Source: Chimonanthus salicifolius (taxonomy: Eukaryota; Streptophyta; Magnoliopsida; Laurales; Calycanthaceae). Taken from it: a stretch of 64,000 nt of DNA. The notes below the pieces were generated by a model. The model had not been told where the DNA came from. It ran no database searches and saw nothing but the letters and a program-made list of their open reading frames with translations. The stretch lies in NCBI GenBank assembly GCA_013350335.1, contig CM023538.1, positions 45,936,201-46,000,200 of the forward strand. Reading direction: 5' to 3'. The first letter of the stretch is position 1. Each line of letters begins with the position of its first letter. Shown piece after piece: positions 45,336 to 56,935 of the stretch. Both the position numbers and the translations under genes were made by a program.

Positions 45336-45555
45336 GGAGGACAACTCCCGTGGTTATTTTTTGTTATGGTGCAGTTGAGGACAGCTCATCTGGGCTTTAT
45401 GGCCAGGTTATGATTCACGACTCATGGTACCGGTCTGTGGGGTGTGTGTGTGTGGATCTCTATGGAGGTGGTGGCCTAGATGTAGGATGGTTATGGGTTG
45501 TGAGTTATGTTGCGTACGTGCTGGATGGTCCACGCGGTGGGTTGTATGTGCGTCC
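45029..45555 (+). mobile_element. Truncated LTR (family C) with minisatellite
   Basis: Starts TGTGATGACTCGACCC and holds a promoter-like GGCTTTATATATGG at 45200-45213. Four to five minisatellite units (45238-45365) follow, then a block matching 62750-62945. It breaks off at 45555, so the last ~440 bp of the LTR (as at 62946-63389) are missing. Confidence 0.72.
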
Positions 45556-45879
45556 AATGAACCTGATGGTTGCCAAATTTCAGACCTGTAGGAGACCATT
45601 GGACATTTGGGAAAGAATGAAGCCAAAAGGAATTGGGGGAGAATTGGAGTTTTGAGGATGGAGCTTGTAGCACCAGTATCTAGGAAGGCTATCAGTGGCG
45701 TGGGTTTATGGGTGAGAAAACGTTGGACTTGGTAAACTGTGTAACAACAGTGCCATCACTCCGTCGGAAGAAGGAGGGAGTGATTTCAAGGAATGTTTTG
45801 GCATTGAACGAGCTTTTGGGGTGAGGAGAAGAAGGTGTGTAGATTCAGGAACAAAAGAAACTCACATCTCTCATGACCC

Positions 45880-46035
45880 CTGCTTTAGAGTTACATCCTA
45901 TGAGAAGAAACTGGAACTTTTGGATGGCAAGTTTGACTGCCAGAATTTCTTTGTAGGTACTATGGTAGTGATGTTCAGAGGTTTGAAGGAGCTGTCTTGA
46001 GACCAAAGGGCATGACTGTCCACTGGTAATGGCCC
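45880..46035 (-). pseudogene. Reverse-transcriptase/RNase H fragment, pararetrovirus-like, minus strand
   Basis: Read on the minus strand, 46030-45990 encodes WTVMPFGLKTAP, a reverse-transcriptase motif in the form found in plant pararetroviruses (Caulimoviridae) and some Ty3 elements. About 20 bases later the sequence encodes YHSTYKEILAVKLAIQKF, which resembles the RNase H start of endogenous pararetroviruses. Normally several hundred bases separate these motifs, so an internal deletion is present. The fragment is too short and broken to be functional. Assignment to Caulimoviridae rather than Gypsy is tentative. Confidence 0.4.
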
Positions 46036-46944
46036 GTTTTCCTTTCCCGCCTCAAACAATACTAAGGCCCTCTCTCTACCAGAAGGAGACAATTTTTATA
46101 TTCCATATCTTCCTGACGAATAAGAGATTAACATTCAATGCTGGAGTGGCATGCATCCAAATCATCTAAAGTATGTGCAAGAAGAAATCTCTGACCTTTT
46201 GGCTCAACAACTTAATATGCAGCAGGTTGTATTGGTATAATTGGCCAAAAGAAAGTTGGTCAATTGTTTGATTTTTGAGTCTCACTCCTAGATCCTCTAG
46301 GTGATGAGGTAACCAAAGTCATTGGACTCAAAAATCAGGATCTCAGTTAGCAAATGGTTCATTAAAAATACCAGGAGGAAGATCATCAGAGACAATGTGA
46401 TTAAGAGTAGCCATATTATCTTTAATACTTTGAAACTCATTTTGGCAAATGGTTCAGTAAAAATACAAGGAGGAACATTAGCAGGGACAATGTGATTAAG
46501 AGCAGCCATATTCTCTTTACCAAATTTCATATCCAATTTCCACTCTCTGTCCTATTGAACCTCAAGATTTTCCTCATGAACCCCAGGAGTACCTGGCCAC
46601 TCTAACTTTCTTGGGAATATGGTAAAGGTTTTGGAATTAAAAACGGGTAAGATAAGGGTATTCGGTATTCACCCAAAGCAATCCACCATTCATGTAAGCT
46701 TGAAAAAGATAGACAGTAAAGTTATAAAGATAAAAAACAATAGCAATGCAGAACTGCTCAAGGATATACCATAAGAAACATCTGACTTCCTTCGGGCTCT
46801 TCATCCACTACTTTTGCTTTACTTTAAATCAACCATCTAAGTGTTGATGGCTCTTTGTCCAAGATGATGCTCCCTCTACCTCTCCCACTAAAGCCAGTCA
46901 TTCTGGCCTGCATCCAGATCATCTAAAGCTTACGCAAGAAGAAA
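46036..46944. other. Rearranged reverse-transcribing-element remains
   Basis: A ~50-bp segment (GCATCCAAATCATCTAAAG and following) at 46152-46200 recurs at 46908-46955. A second internal repeat AATGGTTCA(T/G)TAAAAATACC-type lies at 46355 and 46448. Short minus-strand coding-like pieces (46297-46536) have no family I can name. Confidence 0.4.
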
Positions 46945-47040
46945 TCTCTGCCCTTTGGTCTCAAGACAGCTCTTTCCCTTTTCCAGAAGGCCATGCTAAG
47001 GATATTTCGACTTCTTCTTAAACTTGAAGCCTGGACATAC
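46945..47040 (+). pseudogene. Second reverse-transcriptase fragment, plus strand
   Basis: The plus strand encodes PFGLKTALSLFQKAMLRIF, the same motif as the minus-strand piece at 45990-46030 but extended. The two fragments point in opposite directions only 0.9 kb apart, so the region was inverted or rejoined after insertion. No catalytic Asp-Asp motif follows. Confidence 0.45.
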
Positions 47041-47328
47041 TCCTTAAAAACAGTAGGAGTTTTAGATTTTAACAACTGCTTATATGTGATGATGAATGTC
47101 TATATTTAGGGGGATGCCTAGAGGTTCGTGGTGGTATGGGTGAAGGCCAATCTTCATGAACAGAGCATCTGGGGAGTTGTGAATGCCAGGGACTGGTAAA
47201 TTTATGGCATGATTTTGAAACAGATTCAACAATTCCTGGGAATCATCAACTATGTCTCTGAGTTTAATGGGCAAATTGGTTTGATCAATGGAGGTTAGAT
47301 ACTTTGGGTGAACCTTCTGGTAAATATG
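47041..47328 (-). other. Coding-like remnant, unrecognised
   Basis: The minus strand has a 64-codon stretch (LRDIVDDSQELLNLFQNHAI then HHEPLGIPLNIDIHHHI) with protein-like composition. It lies between the reverse-transcriptase fragment and an LTR junction and is probably another part of the same element. No family assigned. Confidence 0.3.
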
Positions 47329-47369
47329 ATATATATATATATCTGTGTGTGTGTGTGTGTTCCCTCACT
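47329..47369 (+). repeat. (TA)n(TG)n tract and LTR scrap at a rearrangement junction
   Basis: (TA) and (TG) runs are followed by TTCCCTCACTGGG, the same order as at 62141-62277 in the 3' LTR of the plus-strand Gypsy element. The sequence then switches directly at GGGC to the duplicated block (47370). Confidence 0.75.
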
Positions 47370-47813
47370 GGGCCTTTCTTCAATTGGGGTTAAGGCAACC
47401 TCTACTTTTGCTCAAGAACACCTAGATAATACTTAATAGAATATGATCAATCTCGATAATAAGAATTAGCAACAACTATTTGGTGAGCTTCATATTATCT
47501 GTGATGACTCGACCCAAGCCCAGGTGGCTGAGCCTAAACTGGTCAAAAATAGGCTGAAAAAGGCCAAGTTTGGGGATTGTAGGTGGGACTGACAGTGGAG
47601 TCCCTTGAGCAAAATACTGGCTGAGGTGTGGGTGAAAAAGTCTCAGATCACCCAGTAGCAAGTTGTGATGGGTTTATATAAGGACACGTCCCTCCTTCCT
47701 AGCAAGCAAGGTGGAGGATAACTCCTGTGGTTATTGGCACGGTGTAGGACAACTCCCGTGGTTCTTGGCTCGGTGGAGGATAGCTCCCGTGGTTCTTGGC
47801 ACTGTGGAATAGA
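47370..47813 (+). repeat. Duplicated block, copy 2
   Basis: Second copy of 44899-45335, including the LTR start TGTGATGACTCGACCC at 47500 and three minisatellite units (47708-47813). It then passes without boundary into family B LTR sequence. Confidence 0.88.
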
Positions 47814-49349
47814 CCGTTTATCGCCAAGATATGTAAATAAAGTAAAGGCCTAGATCTGAAATTCACGTAAAGATCTAAAATACAATTCATATTTATTAAT
47901 AAAACAAGATTCACAAGTTTTAATTTAATTAATCAAAACCTTAGTAATCATAATTCAATTCTTACAATCAAGATCCTAACTATTGCATACGCTCATGTTC
48001 AATCAAATAAATAAAAGTTGTGTTCTTGAAATTAACAATAAAATAATCATAAAAGTATTTTAGAAATTCGATGTTCCAGGGTTCTAAATGAATGCTTTAC
48101 TTTATTAAATGGAAGCATTAAAGTACAAGGCTTTTCCAAATTAAATATAAGAAAGACAACATAAAAGATAAAAGTCTACACTCTCACTTGTAAATTCGCA
48201 TGGTGCTCATTGTCTACCTGTCTTTTGCTCCAGCCTTTAGTCCTCTTGAATTCCAGGTCATATTCGAATTTTACCCTTGGGGTAATGGGGTATTTATAGG
48301 TTTTGAAAAGAGATGGATGGCTTGGATTAAATTAAGGTTTAAGTTGGGAAATCAAAGGAATGGATTGGATCTAAATGGGAATGGATGATGGGGATTAAAG
48401 CTTGGATTTTAGGGTTGCACAAGGTATGAAATTCGAATGGATTTGATTGGAGTTGAGAAAATAGTGTGGGATTCTTGGGGATTGGATGGTAAGGTGTGTT
48501 TGGATCTTACAAATGTATCTAGATAGTTTTTAGTTTAAGTGCATGGAGAGGTTTTAGGTTACAAAAATCATGGGATGTGGAGGTGTAATATGCGCATAGA
48601 GGCTAGCTTGGATTACAAGTTGTTCATAGCTTAGGGTTTATGAATGGATGGTTTAGATTAAATGGGTTTTGATCTAATGGCTCTAAGGTATTTTGGGTAA
48701 AATAATTATAGGAATGGGTAGATGGTTGATGAAGGGTTTAGATTCAAAGGTTGATCCTAAATAGATGATGAAATACATGACCAAAATATAAGGAAATGTG
48801 TGTATGCGATGGCTGCATGTGGAGGCTCTAGGGTTTCTAGGAGATGAATGGGTGAATGAGATTAGATGACCTAATATCTAATGGCTAAGATGGTCAATGC
48901 ATGAAATGAATGCAAGGATTAATAGGTGATGCATGGATGAACACTAATCTAAGGTTAAAATGATCATGATGATGATGGATGACCTAGATCTAATGATAGA
49001 TGAACGGATGGGTTAGATTTGATGGTGGATCTAAGGTTTGATCTAATTTGGTGTGTGAGATGGAAGGTTAAGATCTAAGATGGAAATTGGATGGTGTGGA
49101 TGTGAAGTTGGGTTATGGGTTTTGGACATAGGTAGTTGGATTGGACTTAGGTAAATTCAAACATGGACAATGGAGTTCATTGGACTTTGGGCTTTGCATT
49201 TGGATCTAGACCACAACTCAGGTCCATTTAAATTGGATTTGAGAGCTTGTACCTTAGTTGGACTAAACTTGCACATTGGCCTGGCCCAAAGTGTGAAATG
49301 CACATGGGCTTGCATGTGGCTTGCCCCATTGAAGCTTTAGGGAGCATAG

Positions 49350-49351
<2 letters not shown>
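47814..49351 (-). mobile_element. Family B LTR copy, partial
   Basis: Aligns with 27230-29060 and 53940-55000 in order: GATCTGAAATTCACGTAAAG, a GATGTTCCAGGGTTCTAAA block, GGGTATTTATAGG, CATGGAGAGGTTTTAG and the GGCTTGCATGTGGCTTGCC end. It lacks the inner ~300 bp including the LTR end and primer site. Its limits fall in minisatellite (left) and a (GT)n run (right) of family C LTR sequence, which suggests it lies within the 5' LTR of the following Gypsy element. Confidence 0.6.
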
Positions 49352-49421
<70 letters not shown>

Positions 49422-49665
49422 ATGACTTAGGTTGTTCCCATTTTGAGAGAACATTGTATATTTGATTTAGTGGTCATCTGGTTATGAATTATTGTAATAA
49501 TTGTTACGTTATATTGCTATGTTGATTTGAGTTATTGATGCCTTACTTGCTTTAGTTATTATATTGTTGGTGATTAGCAAAATAAAAAATAGACCTGATA
49601 TCTATTTTTTAGAATGTAATGGATGTTTCGCAGATAACACGCCCGTAGCGGGACGAGGTGTTCCA
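49352..49665 (+). mobile_element. 3' end of the 5' LTR of the plus-strand Gypsy element
   Basis: A pure (GT)n run at about 49352-49420 is followed by GATGACTTAGGTTGTTCCCA and 240 bp collinear with 63137-63389, ending GAGGTGTTCCA (the 3' LTR ends GAGTGTTACA). The primer site follows at once, which identifies it as a 5' LTR. Confidence 0.82.
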
Positions 49666-49667
49666 TT

Positions 49668-49679
49668 TGGTATCTGAGC
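49668..49679 (+). other. Primer-binding site, initiator tRNA-Met type
   Basis: TGGTATCTGAGC differs at one base from TGGTATCAGAGC and starts two bases after the 5' LTR end. Confidence 0.85.
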
Positions 49680-50504
49680 ACAGTTCAACTCTCGAACTGT
49701 ACATGGGACAGAGATAGATTTCATGATGATTAGAGATTAGGTTCATCCCCTAGGTGTTAGGGTAGATGGAACCGGGTTCTGGGGTAGTGCATAGACATCC
49801 AAGGTTTTGTAGTCTGTTTGATACGCTACCTTTCAATTAGTATGTTTGAGACGTATCTAGTGGTGAAATCTCGTTGGGTTTGAGGCTGACCGGCATTTTA
49901 TTCATAGGAGAGTTGGTGATGAGGTCAATCGCTCGCTTGAGTATGAGCATCATGACATGGTCACAGGATTTTTGGGTCTAACCCCTTTAGGTTCGGATGG
50001 GGCTCTTGTTTAGAGAGCGAGGGCACCGTATGTGGGCTGAAATAGGTTCATTGGAAATCTATGGGCGTCTACTGAGTGATTCCGACCTGCGTACTATATA
50101 GATGGCCTATGGAATTCCATGGGAGGTTGATGAGTTTAATTTGTTCGAGTTGTTTGTTAGTACTGTTTTGAGCTTAGGACTGTGGGGAGTGTCTGGGAAA
50201 CGAGCCAGTGGTTGTATGCTAGACCCTTGGATTTTTGAGGGCCAGTGTTATTGTTAGAGACAATTGTGGTTTTGTTAAGAGATTGTTCAGGTCACACTAG
50301 TAGGGTTGACCTTTGAGGCTCTAGTGGGCCCGACTTACGGGCCGGTTTTGATGCATGAATGAGTTGGGAGCTCGACACTTTGAGTAGACACGTGGGTTCT
50401 TCTTGGCCCTTGATCCGTATAGTGTTTGATTCCATTGCCCCTCACTCTTTTCTCCTTGAGTTTCTCTAGTGATGGATCATATTTATGGGCCGTGCATTTT
50501 AACC
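49680..50504 (+). pseudogene. Presumed gag region, too decayed to read
   Basis: By position this should encode Gag, but no capsid motif or zinc knuckle can be read through the stops. It is GC-richer than neighbouring AT-rich LTRs, as expected of former coding DNA. Confidence 0.4.
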
Positions 50505-52019
50505 TTTGAGGCTTAGTGTTGGAGGTTGATTTATGAATTTTGGAGATGTCAGAGTTCGACATCATCTTGGAGATGGATTGGTTGTCCTTCCATCAGAGTT
50601 TCTTGGACTATAGGCGTGGTAGGTGATGGCTCAGTCACTCACATGGGGTGCGTCCAGCAGGTAGCTTACAACTTACAGTCTGAGCGTGGAGGAATTGTAT
50701 AACTTGGTCGTTAGCATGATTTGGAAGTGAGTTTGGGGTTAGTGGATGTTGAGATGCCTCACGTGGTCTGGGAGCACCTGGATGTCTTTCAGGAGGGTTT
50801 CCTTGGTTTGCCGCCATGCCGAGAGGTAAGATTTGTTGTATATTTGCTCCCCTAGTGCCGCACTTGTTTCAGTTATTCTTTATCAGGTGGCGTTTGTAGA
50901 GGTGTTGGTGCTTGAGAGTCAGCTCAGGGAGTTGGAGTCTTTCGGCTACGATTGACCAAACGCTCTCCTTGGAGCGCACCGGCTTTGTTGGCCAGGAAAG
51001 GAATAGCTCCTTGAGTTTGTACGTTGGTTACCGGCAGATGAGTAAAGTGTATGTAAAAACCAAGTAAATCTTGTCGAGGATTGACGACATCCTGGTATGC
51101 TTAATATCTGGGGAGGAACGTGAGCAGCATCCAAGGATCATGCTTCATGTGTTGAGGGATCACTAGATTTAGGCGAAGTACGGTGAATGTAAGTTTTGGT
51201 TGACAAGGGTACAATTTCTGGGGCACGTGGTGTTAGATAAGGGTGTGGTCGTGGTCCCAGTCAAGGTTGAGGCTGTTTTGAGTTGGGAGCGACCACGGAG
51301 TGTGACCGAGATTCAGAGCTTTTTGGGACTTGCGGAATGCTATCGACGGTTCATGAACGACTTCTCCAAGATCGCCACACCCATAATGACGTTGACTAGT
51401 AAAAATGTGTCATTTGTCTGGGATGAAGCTTGTGAGGCAGCCGTCTGGGGGCGAAAGGAGAGTCCAACTTCCGTTCCCATGATTGTCTGTGCCCCAGAGA
51501 GGGACCGTCGCTATGCGATTTACTATGATGTTTCAGGTGGTGGTTTGAGTTGTGTATTGATGCAAGATAAGAAAGTGATAGCTTGAGATCTGAGACAGCG
51601 TATGACCCAAGAGCAAAATTATCATACTCTTGACTTAGAGTTAACGACTATGATTTTTGCACTCAAGGTTTGGAGACGTTACTTGAATGGTGAGAGGTTC
51701 GAGGTTTTCTCAGATTAGTATGGCTTCAAGTATTTGTTCACTTAGAAAGAGCTGAACATGAGGCAAAGACGATGGATGGAGTGCCTTAGTGACTATGACT
51801 TTGTGATGTCTTACTACCCCAGCAAGGTAGGTGTAGTTGAAGGAGCCTTGTCGAGTTTGATCAAAGGATATAGAGTATCCAAACTCTACAACATGATCGT
51901 TCAACCAGAGATTTATGATGGAGTTTTGATAATTCAGCAGGCAGAGGCGAGGTGTATTGTATTGAGAGATTCTGTGACCAGTGGCAGCAGACCCATTGGA
52001 TTGGCTGTGAGACAAGTGT
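50505..52019 (+). pseudogene. Protease, reverse transcriptase and RNase H remains (Tekay-like)
   Basis: The protease end is seen as MSEFDIILEMDWLSFHQ (50548-50600). The reverse-transcriptase lead-in DVFQEGFLGLPPCREV is at about 50780-50830. A piece of the palm with IDDILV is at 51079-51096; most of the palm before it is deleted. Then RVQFLGHVVLDKG, the FLGLAECYRRFMNDFSKIA segment and YYDVSGGGLSCVLMQ (the RNase H acid) are in one frame at 51200-51586. It continues after a stop with HTLDLELTTMIFALKVWRRY and NMRQRRWMECLSDYDFVMSY (51758-51830). Stops replace several residues. The insertion at 52020 cuts the linker to integrase. Confidence 0.88.
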
Positions 52020-52640
52020 TGCTCAAATTTTAAATTTATTACTCGCAAGCGCATAGACCATTTAATAGTATAGCATATGAGTGTGAGATCGATCCCACAA
52101 GGAAATCACAAAATATATGCTTAAAAATTAAATTGGCACCATGTAGAATAATGTAATCAAGGAAAATAAAATTATGGAATTAATTCTTAAACATGGGCTC
52201 TAATTTTCTAAAACATAGAGTTATGTACTTAATTCAACAAAATCCAAATTAACATCTAAAATTAGAAATTAATTAAATATTAGATCTAAATTTAATACAT
52301 TCAAAATTCAATTAAAATGGTGGAAAGAAATTAAACAATCTCAACTTAACTTAAAATCAATTAATTAAGAAGCAAATAACATATTCCTAATCTAGTTCCA
52401 AAGAATTTGAATAAATTGAATAAATGAAATAAAAATTAAAAAATTAGAATATGAACAAGAAAAACATACATATTTACAGTGGATTAGAGCCATTCATTGC
52501 AATTGAACATCATACCCAATAATATTAATAAACAAGAGATCTAGACCATGGAATTCGCGTAAAAATCCAAGTTTCAATTCAAATCTTTCATTAAAATTAA
52601 AATCCATATTCCCCAATTTAATTAAGTGAACCTTAAATCC
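52020..52640 (-). mobile_element. Truncated 3' LTR of the tRNA-Asp-primed element
   Basis: TTTTAAATTTATTACTCGCA to AATTAAGTGAACCTTA matches 53463-54068 at about 93% by eye, then similarity stops at 52640. As in the 18853-26277 element, the outer part of the LTR facing the internal region has been lost. Confidence 0.85.
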
Positions 52641-52984
52641 TTGGGGAGTGCATGAACCATTTTTATTTACTAATCTTTTTTATTTTTCTATTTTTTTATG
52701 AATGCCTAAGTCTAACAATGCAAGATTCAAAATCTGTGTACATTAAATTACCCCAAAACCTAGGTGAAGATTCTGACTCTCATAAAAAAATTGCATGAAA
52801 CCTAATCTAAGTGCAATTTTTCTAAAGTTATAACTAGGGATGAAATACAATATTTACAACCTAATTAAAATTTTAAATTAAGTCAATGACATAAAATATA
52901 GATTCCAACAAATTTATGCGAGAGTTAAGATTCACAAGTTTCCATTGAAACTTTATTTTTAGAACTCATATTGAGAAACTTTCC

Positions 52985-53400
52985 AAAGTTAGATGAGATT
53001 CTAAATTTAGAAAATTTCTAAGTTTAGAAATTGTCTAAAATTAGACATCTCCAAAATTAGACCACTTTTCAAAATAGATTTTTTCTAAAATTAGAACTTT
53101 CCAAAATATAAATTCTTTCTAAATTAAGACATATCTCCAAGATTAGAAAAAAATTGCTAAAAGAGGAAACTGACAAACTAGAAAATTTGTAAAAATAGAA
53201 AAATTCTAATTATACTAGTTTCTAAATTTAGCAACCTTCCAAAAGAGATTAATTCCAAATTTATTTATATTTTTTAAAATCTCTAATCTAAGGAAACTTT
53301 CTAAAATTAGAACTTCTAAACATAGAAATTTCTAATTGTAATGACTTTCCAAAAACTAGAACTTTCTAAAAATAGCAATTTTTCCTAAATCACATAAATC
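52985..53400 (-). repeat. AT-rich inverted-repeat array, TCTAAATTTAGA core
   Basis: Fifteen or more short palindromic or near-palindromic words (TCTAAATTTAGA, TCTAAAATTAGA, TTTCTAAAATTAGAA) follow each other every 20-30 bp in the internal region of the element. Confidence 0.72.
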
Positions 53401-53425
53401 TAATGGCACTCAATTTATTTTTTGA

Positions 53426-53445
53426 TATCCCCAGCAACGGCGCCA
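53426..53445 (-). other. Primer-binding site, tRNA-Asp type
   Basis: Plus strand TCCCCAGCAACGGCGCCA differs at one base from the 3' end of plant tRNA-Asp (TCCCCGGCAACGGCGCCA), so the minus strand forms the primer site. This type is known from Athila and Tat-lineage Gypsy elements. Confidence 0.85.
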
Positions 53446-53456
53446 AAAAATTTTTT

Positions 53457-55442
53457 TGTAGATTTTAAATTTATTACTCGTAAGCGCATGAACCATTTAA
53501 TAGTATAGCATGAGTCCGAGGTCGATCCCACAAGGAAATCACAAAATATATGCTTAAAAAACTAAATTGGCACCATTCAGCATAATGTAATCAAAGAAAA
53601 TAAAATTATGGAATTGATTCTTAAACATGAGATCTAATTTTCTAAAACATAAAGTTATGCGCTTAATTCAACAAAATCCAAATTAATATCTAACATTGGA
53701 AATTAATTTAATATGAGATCAAAAGTTAATACATTCAAAATTTAATTAAAATGGTGGAGAGAAATTAAAAAATCTCAACTTAACTTAAAACCAATTAATT
53801 AAGAAGACAATAAAATATTCCTAACCTAGTTCCAAAGAATTTGAATAAATTGAATAAATGAAATAAAAATAAAAGAATTAAAAGATGAACAAGAATAACA
53901 TACATATTTACAGTGGATCAAAACCATTCATTGCAATTGAACATCATACCCAATAATATTAATAAACAAGAGATCTAGACCATGGAATTCGCGTAAAAAT
54001 TCAAATTTCAATTAATATTTCATTAAAATTAAAATCCATATTCCCCAATTTAATTAAGTGAACCTTAGATCCTTAGATTTAAACAATTAAATTCAAGATC
54101 TAAATATTTCATTATGTCCCAATGGAAACTTAGATCTGAATCTAAAGAAATCTAAGTTCGAACTATTTCATTATGTCCAAATAATTAAACAAAGAGTAGA
54201 AAATTAAAAATAAAATCACACAATAATAAATGAAACTTGACAATTGGATGTTCCAGGATTCTAAAAGCTTATCTTAGATTTATTAAATAGAAATATTACA
54301 ACTCTTTGGAATTTCATCAAAGACATAGAAATAAAAATAAAATTACAAGGGCACCAACTTGTAAAATCAAATTCAGCTCCTCCTGTCTTCTATGTGTTCC
54401 AAACTCCAGACAATTCTCTTGCTCCAGGTCTGTTCGAATTTTACACTGTCTGAACTCCTCTATTTATAACTTCAGATGGAGAGGAAGTGAAACCTTAGAT
54501 TACAAATGCTATGGTCAAATCTCACAACTCAAATCCCATGATTTTCGAATTTACTAACTCACAGATGACTTGGTCCTCAATCCAAGATCCAATGTTTTCT
54601 CTCTTATCTCCACCTGTTCTATGCAAAATTAACCAGTGCCCTCTAGCTTATTGCGATTTTGACATGTGTCTATTCAAGATAATTTATCTCCAAGCTTCAA
54701 ATCTCCAAAGATCACTGCAATCTAACAATTTCGAATTTGACTTGTATGGTGTCCAAATACATTGCATTGTTTTCTCGATTCAATCCAATCTCAATAATCT
54801 CATCTCCATATCAGCAGGATCGAAATCCATTGTCAAATTATGCTCCACTCGATTTTTGCAATCCACATTTGATTCACACGATTTTATCCTTGGATTTTTG
54901 AGAAAATATTCCACACATGTGGCACTCCATAGCTCCATATGAATTTTGATGGGCTTCCACCTTAAACTAATGGACTTGGAGATTGAATTGCAGGCTTTGG
55001 ACTTCTAGGCTTCAATCTGGCCTGGCTCACTAGTGAACTTTGGTTCATGGACTTTGACTTCAATTAGCTTGAACTTCAGACTTGGATCAGATCAGTGGGC
55101 CCATTTATGTGTATATAAATTTTTACACCTTTACAATTTAATACAGTCTAAAAAAATATTATTATAATTCAAATTCTCGTATCAGGATCTGAATTATAAT
55201 AATTTACAATAAATCTAAAATAAAATTAGGTGGTAAAATTTATAAACTTTCTAAAATTATGAATATGGCCCACTTTTCTACACTTCTTTCCATTTTTAGC
55301 TCAATTTCTTGTCAATTTCTTGTGATGTCCATATTTTTCCTACAAAACTCAAAAATAACATTAAACATACTTAATATACATAAAACCAAGACCAACTAAT
55401 CCAATTTAAATGGGTAAAATTGTCATTTTTCATGTCTCAACA
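53457..55442 (-). mobile_element. 5' LTR of the tRNA-Asp-primed element (family B), 2 kb
   Basis: Inner end TGTAGATTTTAAATT at 53457 lies 11 bp from the primer site. The outer end CATGTCTCAACA at 55442 gives TGTTGAGACATG on the minus strand. It carries the AAGCGCATGAACCATTT and GTCGATCCCACAAGG blocks shared with 26900 and 33000, and a CTATTTATAAC word (54460) that may mark the promoter side. Confidence 0.72.
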
Positions 55443-56590
55443 ACGAGATGGAAGTTGATTTTCCAAGACAGGTTGTATCTACCTATGTCAGGGTAGTGCC
55501 GCGATGAGGTATTACAACACTTCCATCATCCCAGATTTGTCGTGCATTCGGAATGTTCAATGATGTATCATGATCTGCATCAACAGTTCTGGTGGAGAAA
55601 CATGAAGTGGGCAGTGGCGAGGTTTGTGACTCTATATTTGACTTACCAGCAGGGCAAGATTGAGCACTTGAGACCCGCTAGTAGATTACAATCTCTTTCG
55701 ATCCCCAAGAGGAAGTGAGATCACGTTACTACGAATTTTGGTGACTGGTTTGTTGAAGTCACCTTGAGGGCATGATGTAGTATAGGTCATAGTGATTGAT
55801 TAACTAGTCGGCCCATTTATTAGTATGAGGACGACAGATTCTTTGAAGACTTTGCTTCTACTTTATATGTCGGGGGTCACCAGATTGCATGGTTTGCCTA
55901 TGATCGGTTGTTTCAGCCAGAGATTAGAGGATTGTTTCTCGGTTCTGGCATAGTTACAGAAAGAGTTGTGCAAACAGTTGTGTTTCAATGCAGCGTTCTA
56001 TCTGCAGATAGATGACAAATCGGAGCGGACCATTCAGATCTTAGAAGATATGCACTGATCTTGTGCTTTGGATCGTGGTGGTAGCTGGGAGGGTTACTTG
56101 CACTTGGTTGAGTTTGGTTCCAACAAAAACTACTAATTCAGTATCAAGATAGCTCCGTATGAGGCCTTGTATGGCAGGCCATGCAGATCACCCTTGGGTT
56201 GGGCAGAGACCAGTGGTACAATGATATCATGACCGGATATGGTTTTGGGACTACTAAGCAGCTGAGATTGATCAGGCTGAGATTGTTGACTGCAATAGTC
56301 GGTGAGAGGGCTTTGCTGACCATCAGTGGACACTAGAGTTTGCAGTGGGGGGTCATGTTTTTCTTCGGATTCAGAGGTTTGGCGCAGATGAAATTTGTGA
56401 CCCAAGTATATTAAACCTTTGGAGGATTCGAGGGAGCAAATGCTTCGTGGCAAGACTATCCGCTTGATATTGGTGGTTTGGAAACACAACGGCAGAGAGT
56501 TTGGGGGGATGAGGCGACGCAACAAAAGAAATTTCCAGCCTTGTTTGGGAAAACAGATATGAGTTCAGTTTGAATTTCGAGGACAAAATT
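55443..56590 (+). pseudogene. Integrase C-terminus and chromodomain remains (Tekay-like)
   Basis: Heavily mutated pol end. Recognisable parts: APYEALYGRPCRSPLGWAE at 56150-56205 (integrase C-terminal signature of Del/Tekay chromoviruses, partly out of frame), then KYIKPLEDSREQMLRGKTI and VVWKHNGREFGG at 56405-56510, corresponding to the chromodomain, which in this clade directs insertion toward heterochromatin. The integrase catalytic core is largely unreadable. Confidence 0.7.
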
Positions 56591-56593
56591 CCT

Positions 56594-56604
56594 AAAAGAG
56601 GGGG
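56594..56604 (+). other. Polypurine tract of the plus-strand Gypsy element
   Basis: AAAAGAGGGG followed by TAATGT directly before the 3' LTR start at 56611. Confidence 0.8.
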
Positions 56605-56935
56605 TAATGTTGTAACGACCCAACCCGTTTTCTCCAGTTTTAGACAGATCTATTGATCTACGTGTCATTTTTGGTTCTTTGGTAACAGTGGGGAGAGTGT
56701 GGGGTCCATGGTGGGCCCTAGGTTACCCAATTTTGAGCTCGGGAGCACGGAGGGCATTTCGGTAAGTTTAGCTTATTTGAATATTTTTTTTCATGCACAA
56801 ATTATTGAAAACCACATTTTAATTGTTTTTATTAAAAATATTGTTTTCCTTGAGTTTTGAAAACATTAAAGTTCCTTTTTGTTAAAAAAAAAAAGAAAAA
56901 AATAGCCAAAATCCAACCTCTAACCCTCACCCTCC

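Larger units (their letters stand above)
52020..55442 (-). mobile_element. tRNA-Asp-primed LTR element (Athila/Tat-like), deletion derivative
   Basis: On the minus strand: 5' LTR (55442-53457), a spacer, a tRNA-Asp primer site, ~0.8 kb of AT-rich non-coding internal sequence, and a partial 3' LTR (52640-52020) collinear with 53457-54078. No protein is encoded. It interrupts the pol gene of the plus-strand Gypsy element, whose reading resumes at about 55443. Candidate flanks AGTGT and ACGAG do not match, so exact ends are uncertain by a few bases. Confidence 0.75.

Noticed and set aside
49247..49465. Cys-Val repeat protein
   Set aside because: Translation of a (GT)n microsatellite at an LTR junction.
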